NCBI GenBank assembly: GCA_964415245.1 | Contig: CAYQAJ010000035.1 | Coordinates: 1 to 27,359 of the forward strand | Direction: 5' to 3' | DNA length: 27,359 nt | Source: CAYQAJ01 sp964415245 | GTDB lineage: Bacteria > Planctomycetota > Planctomycetia > Pirellulales > Pirellulaceae | Shown: in pieces, positions 24,531-27,359 of the stretch | Layout: each line of letters starts with the position of its first letter | Numbering within the stretch: position 1 is the stretch's first letter | Notes under the pieces: generated by a model | Seen by the model: the letters and a program-made list of their open reading frames with translations, nothing else | What the model was told of the DNA's origin: nothing | The model's database searches: none | Position numbers and translations under genes: made by a program

Positions 24531-24654
24531 GGCACATCCTCCTCGTTTGCCGCGGTGGAGCTATCGCACCATGGATTATAGTGCCACATCCCGCCGTGCC
24601 AAAGAAAAAAGCTGACGGGCGATTCGTCGGCCAAGAAGCGGCCGCGTTGGCAAT

Positions 24655-26250
24655 CTACGGCGCCAGCAGCAGTCGGCTCGGCGTTTCCAGGTAGCCGATT
24701 ACGTCGTTGAGGAACCGCGCGGCCGTGGCGCCGTCGACCAGGCGGTGGTCGTAGGAGAGGCTGAGCGGCATCATCAGGCGCGGCAAAATGTGGTCTTTCA
24801 CCACCACCGGCATTTTGCGCGAGCGGCCCACCAGCAGGATCGCCACCTCGGGCGTGTTGACGATGGGCGTCGAATACGTGCCGCCGATCGCGCCCAGGTT
24901 GCTGATCGTGAACGTGCTGCCGCGGAGCTCTTCGAGCGAAAAACTGCCGCCGCGGGCCTTCTCGGCCATTTCGGCGATTCCTCGGGCGATGTCGGGAATC
25001 GAAAGCCGGTCGGCGGCGCGGAGCGAAGGGACGACGAGCCCGCGCTCGGTGTCGACGGCGATGCCGACGTTCACGTACTGCTTGTAGACGATTTTGTCGT
25101 GCTCGGGGTCGAGCGCGGCGTTGATGACCGCGTTGCTTTTAAGCGCCATGGCGACCGCTTTGACGACGAACGGCATCGACGTGAGCTTGATGCCCTTCTC
25201 GGCGTAGTCGGCCTTGCTGGAGAGGCGGAGCTTTTCGAGCTCGGTCACGTCGGCGTCGTCGAAGTTGGTAACGCGGGGCACGGTCGACCAAGACTGGTGC
25301 ATCTTGGCGGCGATCGTCTTGCGCACTCGCGACATCGGCTCGACGCGCACCGGACCCCAGGCGTCGGTCGAAGGCTCGCCGGGCACTTCCGTTGATTCCG
25401 GTCGAGAAAAAGGTGTCAGGAACCTTTGACCGGCACGGCCCGGAGGGTGCTGCGCATCAAAGGTTCCTGACACCTTTTTCGCGANNNNNNNNNNTCGGCT
25501 AATTGGTGACTGTAACTTTCCCCGGCCCCGCCCCGCCGCGGAAGGCAACAAAAAGGTTCCTGACACCTTTTTCGCGACCTCTTCGGGCGGCGCGCTTTTG
25601 GCGGCCTGGCGAACGACGGCCAATACGTCCTCGCGGGTAACGCGCCCCTGCTCGCCAGTGCCGTGTACATGCGCCAGATCGACCCCCAGCTCGCGGGCAA
25701 ACCGGCGAATAGCGGGCCCCGCGGGAACGGGCGACTTGGCTGGTGACTGCGCGCGCACCGGCGATTTCGCAGTAGTCGGCGCCGGAGTTTGCACTTGCGC
25801 TGGCGCGTTGACTTGCGCCGGCGCGGGAGACTTCGTTTGTGTCTGCGTCTGCGTGGACGACTTTACCTGCCTCTGAACCGGCGCTGCGGGCGTCTCCTCG
25901 CGCGCGGGCGGCATTGCCTCCACACTCTGCGCAACCGCTTGCGGTTTCGCGCTCCGTGGCGCAACCTCTTTCTTCGGCGCCCCAGCACTCGGTTTTTCCG
26001 CACGCTTCGCCGGCGCCGCCTCGAGCGTAATCAGTATCGCCCCCACCGGAACGGTCTGACCCGCCGAAACGAGCACCTTCGCGACTCGCCCCGCTTGCGG
26101 ACTGGGAACTTCGACCGTCGCCTTGTCGGTCTCCAGCTCGATGATGCTCTGGTTCGCGCCGATGGTATCGCCGGCGCGCACCATCACTTGCAGCACGTCG
26201 CCGGATTCGATTCCGTCGCCTAATTCGGGAAGTTTGACTTCGATTGCCAT
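24655..26250 (-). CDS. aceF: Pyruvate dehydrogenase E2 component (dihydrolipoamide acetyltransferase)
   Basis: E2 transfers the acetyl group from lipoate to CoA. The N-terminal lipoyl domain (1-78) carries Lys43 in ETDKATVEVPSP. A flexible Ala/Pro/Gln/Lys linker follows, then an E1/E3-binding domain (RRFARELGVDLAHVHGTGEQGRVTREDVLAVV) and the acyltransferase domain with catalytic His in YDHRLVDG near the C-terminus. Between the binding and catalytic domains lies a repeat-derived insert carrying AKKVSGTF twice, interrupted by the N gap 25485-25494, so the exact length (531 residues as drawn) and the frame across the gap are uncertain. Start 26250 gives the typical MAIEVKLPELG; ATG 26283 overlaps the aceE stop (TAATG) and is an alternative that adds 11 residues. 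It is coupled to aceE. Confidence 0.87.
   Translation of the reverse strand: MAIEVKLPELGDGIESGDVLQVMVRAGDTIGANQSIIELETDKATVEVPSPQAGRVAKVLVSAGQTVPVGAILITLEAAPAKRAEKPSAGAPKKEVAPRSAKPQAVAQSVEAMPPAREETPAAPVQRQVKSSTQTQTQTKSPAPAQVNAPAQVQTPAPTTAKSPVRAQSPAKSPVPAGPAIRRFARELGVDLAHVHGTGEQGRVTREDVLAVVRQAAKSAPPEEVAKKVSGTFLLPSAAGRGRGKLQSPISRXXXXAKKVSGTFDAQHPPGRAGQRFLTPFSRPESTEVPGEPSTDAWGPVRVEPMSRVRKTIAAKMHQSWSTVPRVTNFDDADVTELEKLRLSSKADYAEKGIKLTSMPFVVKAVAMALKSNAVINAALDPEHDKIVYKQYVNVGIAVDTERGLVVPSLRAADRLSIPDIARGIAEMAEKARGGSFSLEELRGSTFTISNLGAIGGTYSTPIVNTPEVAILLVGRSRKMPVVVKDHILPRLMMPLSLSYDHRLVDGATAARFLNDVIGYLETPSRLLLAP
25406..25480. repeat. Perfect 24-bp inverted repeat (REP-like) inside aceF
   Basis: 25406-25429 and 25457-25480 are exact reverse complements (24 bp), separated by a 27-nt loop. 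The arm contains AAAAAGGTGTCAGGAACC. It reads in frame through aceF, encoding AKKVSGTF in the first arm met and the complementary GQRFLTPFS in the other. Confidence 0.9.
25485..25494. other. Assembly gap (10 N) in aceF
   Basis: The N run directly follows the repeat CTTTTTCGCGA, so the assembler probably stalled on a repeat copy. True length is unknown. Confidence 0.95.
25553..25576. repeat. Third copy of the REP-like arm in aceF
   Basis: AGGTTCCTGACACC followed by TTTTTCGCGA at 25553-25576 is identical to 25461-25484. It translates on the minus strand to AKKVSGTF. Each copy also has a small internal hairpin, AAAAAGGT with ACCTTTTT. Confidence 0.9.
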
Positions 26251-26282
26251 AGTCGTGTAGCGTCGTTCGTCCAACCGTTCCA

Positions 26283-27359
26283 TTAAGCCGTCAAAGGATC
26301 TGCTTTTTCGGGGTCGACTCCGAGCTCTTTGATCGCTCGCTGCACTTCGCCGGCTTCGATCGCGCCTTGGCGGAGCAGGCGGTACAACGTGGCCACGACA
26401 ATCGACGGGGCATCGACCTCGAAGTGCCGCCGCAGCGCTTCGCGCGAGTCGCTGCGGCCCATGCCGTCGGTGCCGAGGGCGAAAAACTCGCCGGGAATCC
26501 ACGGCGCGATCTGCTCGGCCAACGCGCACACGTAATCCGACACGGCCACGAACAGCCCGCTCTCGTCGGCCAGTACGCTTTCCAGGTACGACTTGCGCGG
26601 CGGCTCGGTCGGGTGCAGCATGTTCCAGCGGCGCGCGGCCTGGGCATCGCGGCGCAACTGCGTGAAGCTCGTGGCGCTCCACACGTTCGAGCCGACGCCG
26701 AACCGCTCGGCGAGAATCGTCTGCGCTTTGAGGGCCGATCGCACCAGCGCGCCGGCGCCCAGGATTTGCACTTTGTGCTTGCTGCCGGGCACGTCGGCGC
26801 TGTGCAGCTTGTACAGCCCCTGGATGATGCCCTCTTCGGCGCCCGCGGGCATCTCGGGCATGGGGTAGGTTTCGTTGCCGACGGTAATGTAGTAGATGGC
26901 GGTTTCGCCGTCCTGGTAGAGCCGCTTCAGGCCGTCGAGCACGATCACCGCCGCTTCGTACACGAACGCGGGGTCGTACGAGCGCACTCCGGGAAATGCG
27001 ATCGCATTCAATAGGCTGTGGCCGTCCTGGTGTTGCAGCCCTTCGCCGCTGAGCGTCGTGCGGCCCGAGGTTCCCCCTATCAAAAATCCTTTGGCGCGCA
27101 TGTCGCAGGCGGCCCAGATCAGATCGCCGATGCGCTGGAAGCCGAACATTGAGTAGAAGATGAAGAACGGAATCATGTTGATCCCGTGCTGACTGTAGGA
27201 GATGCCCGCGGCGATGAACGACGCCATCGAGCCGGCTTCGGTGATGCCCTCTTCGAGAATCTGCCCGTCCTTGGCCTCTTTGTAGAAGAGCAGGTTATCG
27301 GAATCGACCGGTTCGTAGAGTTGGCCGGCGTGGGCGTAGATGCCGATCTGGCGGAACAT
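26283..27359 (-). CDS. aceE: Pyruvate dehydrogenase E1 component, homodimeric type (C-terminal part, truncated by window end)
   Basis: The visible 358 residues are the C-terminal third of AceE, which decarboxylates pyruvate with thiamine diphosphate and acetylates the lipoyl group of E2. Recognisable stretches are FRQIGIYAHAGQLYEPVD, LEEGITEAGSMASFIAAG, FFIFYSMFGFQRIGDL, GTSGRTTLSGEGLQHQDGHS, and VSDYVCALAEQIAPWIPGEFFALGTDGMGRSDSREALRRHFEVD. This is the single-chain E1 of gamma-proteobacterial type, not the alpha/beta heterotetramer. The Met at the window edge is internal to the family, so the gene continues beyond. Its stop overlaps a possible aceF start (TAATG), indicating translational coupling. 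Confidence 0.95.
   Translation of the reverse strand: MFRQIGIYAHAGQLYEPVDSDNLLFYKEAKDGQILEEGITEAGSMASFIAAGISYSQHGINMIPFFIFYSMFGFQRIGDLIWAACDMRAKGFLIGGTSGRTTLSGEGLQHQDGHSLLNAIAFPGVRSYDPAFVYEAAVIVLDGLKRLYQDGETAIYYITVGNETYPMPEMPAGAEEGIIQGLYKLHSADVPGSKHKVQILGAGALVRSALKAQTILAERFGVGSNVWSATSFTQLRRDAQAARRWNMLHPTEPPRKSYLESVLADESGLFVAVSDYVCALAEQIAPWIPGEFFALGTDGMGRSDSREALRRHFEVDAPSIVVATLYRLLRQGAIEAGEVQRAIKELGVDPEKADPLTA

Noticed and set aside
24590..24654. Terminator after aceF
   Set aside because: A T-rich stretch is present on the minus strand, but the possible stem is about 4 bp and too weak to call.
25485..25494. Break in aceF as a pseudogene
   Set aside because: The frame is open on both sides and all E2 domains are intact. 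The interruption is an assembly gap of unknown size, so no pseudogene call is made.

Overview
The window looks like a chromosomal segment from a GC-rich planctomycete, most likely of the Pirellulales type. This is inferred from several things: the mix of secreted repeat-rich proteins, an orphan RNA polymerase alpha C-terminal-domain protein, a TGS-domain GTPase, an AceE/AceF-type pyruvate dehydrogenase pair and a CsrA, plus short intergenic repeat families of the kind I associate with planctomycetes. No rRNA, ribosomal protein or other decisive marker is present. Two 10-N runs (225-234 and 25485-25494) show it is a draft scaffold. The second run lies inside a repeat.

Layout from left to right. 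A tRNA-Arg(CCU) is followed by a P1B-type metal ATPase. Next comes a divergent pair: a sulfotransferase (minus) and a KAS III-like condensing enzyme (plus). Then follow a secreted PhoD-like metallophosphatase and a CarH/LitR-like MerR-type regulator, both minus. A plus-strand run holds a DUF378 membrane protein, a secreted fasciclin protein with a strong terminator, CsrA and a SOUL heme-binding-like protein. A TGS GTPase (minus), a GRAM-like membrane protein (plus) and a secreted Tyr/Gly/Pro tandem-repeat protein (minus) come next. A compact three-gene minus-strand operon encodes a four-TM protein with a possible arrestin-like beta domain, a small soluble beta protein and a P-loop ATPase. It is divergent from a secreted PQQ-type beta-propeller protein. 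After a large palindromic repeat there is the free alpha-CTD protein (minus), then a UvrD/PcrA helicase and an Old Yellow Enzyme family protein 3 nt apart (plus). The window ends with a secreted leucine-rich-repeat protein and the pyruvate dehydrogenase genes aceF and aceE (minus), aceE being cut by the window edge.

Most genes look like independent housekeeping or lineage-specific units. The points most worth a second look are: REP-like palindromes inserted in frame into the E2 linker of aceF; the uncharacterised three-gene membrane/beta-domain/ATPase operon at 15024-17192; the CarH-like regulator that keeps the W-x9-EH motif but has lost the cobalamin-ligating His; a perfect palindrome inside the predicted DUF378 promoter next to it; the 16-residue x 8 repeat secreted protein; and the free-standing alpha-CTD protein. 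I found no CRISPR array, prophage, transposase or toxin-antitoxin locus.
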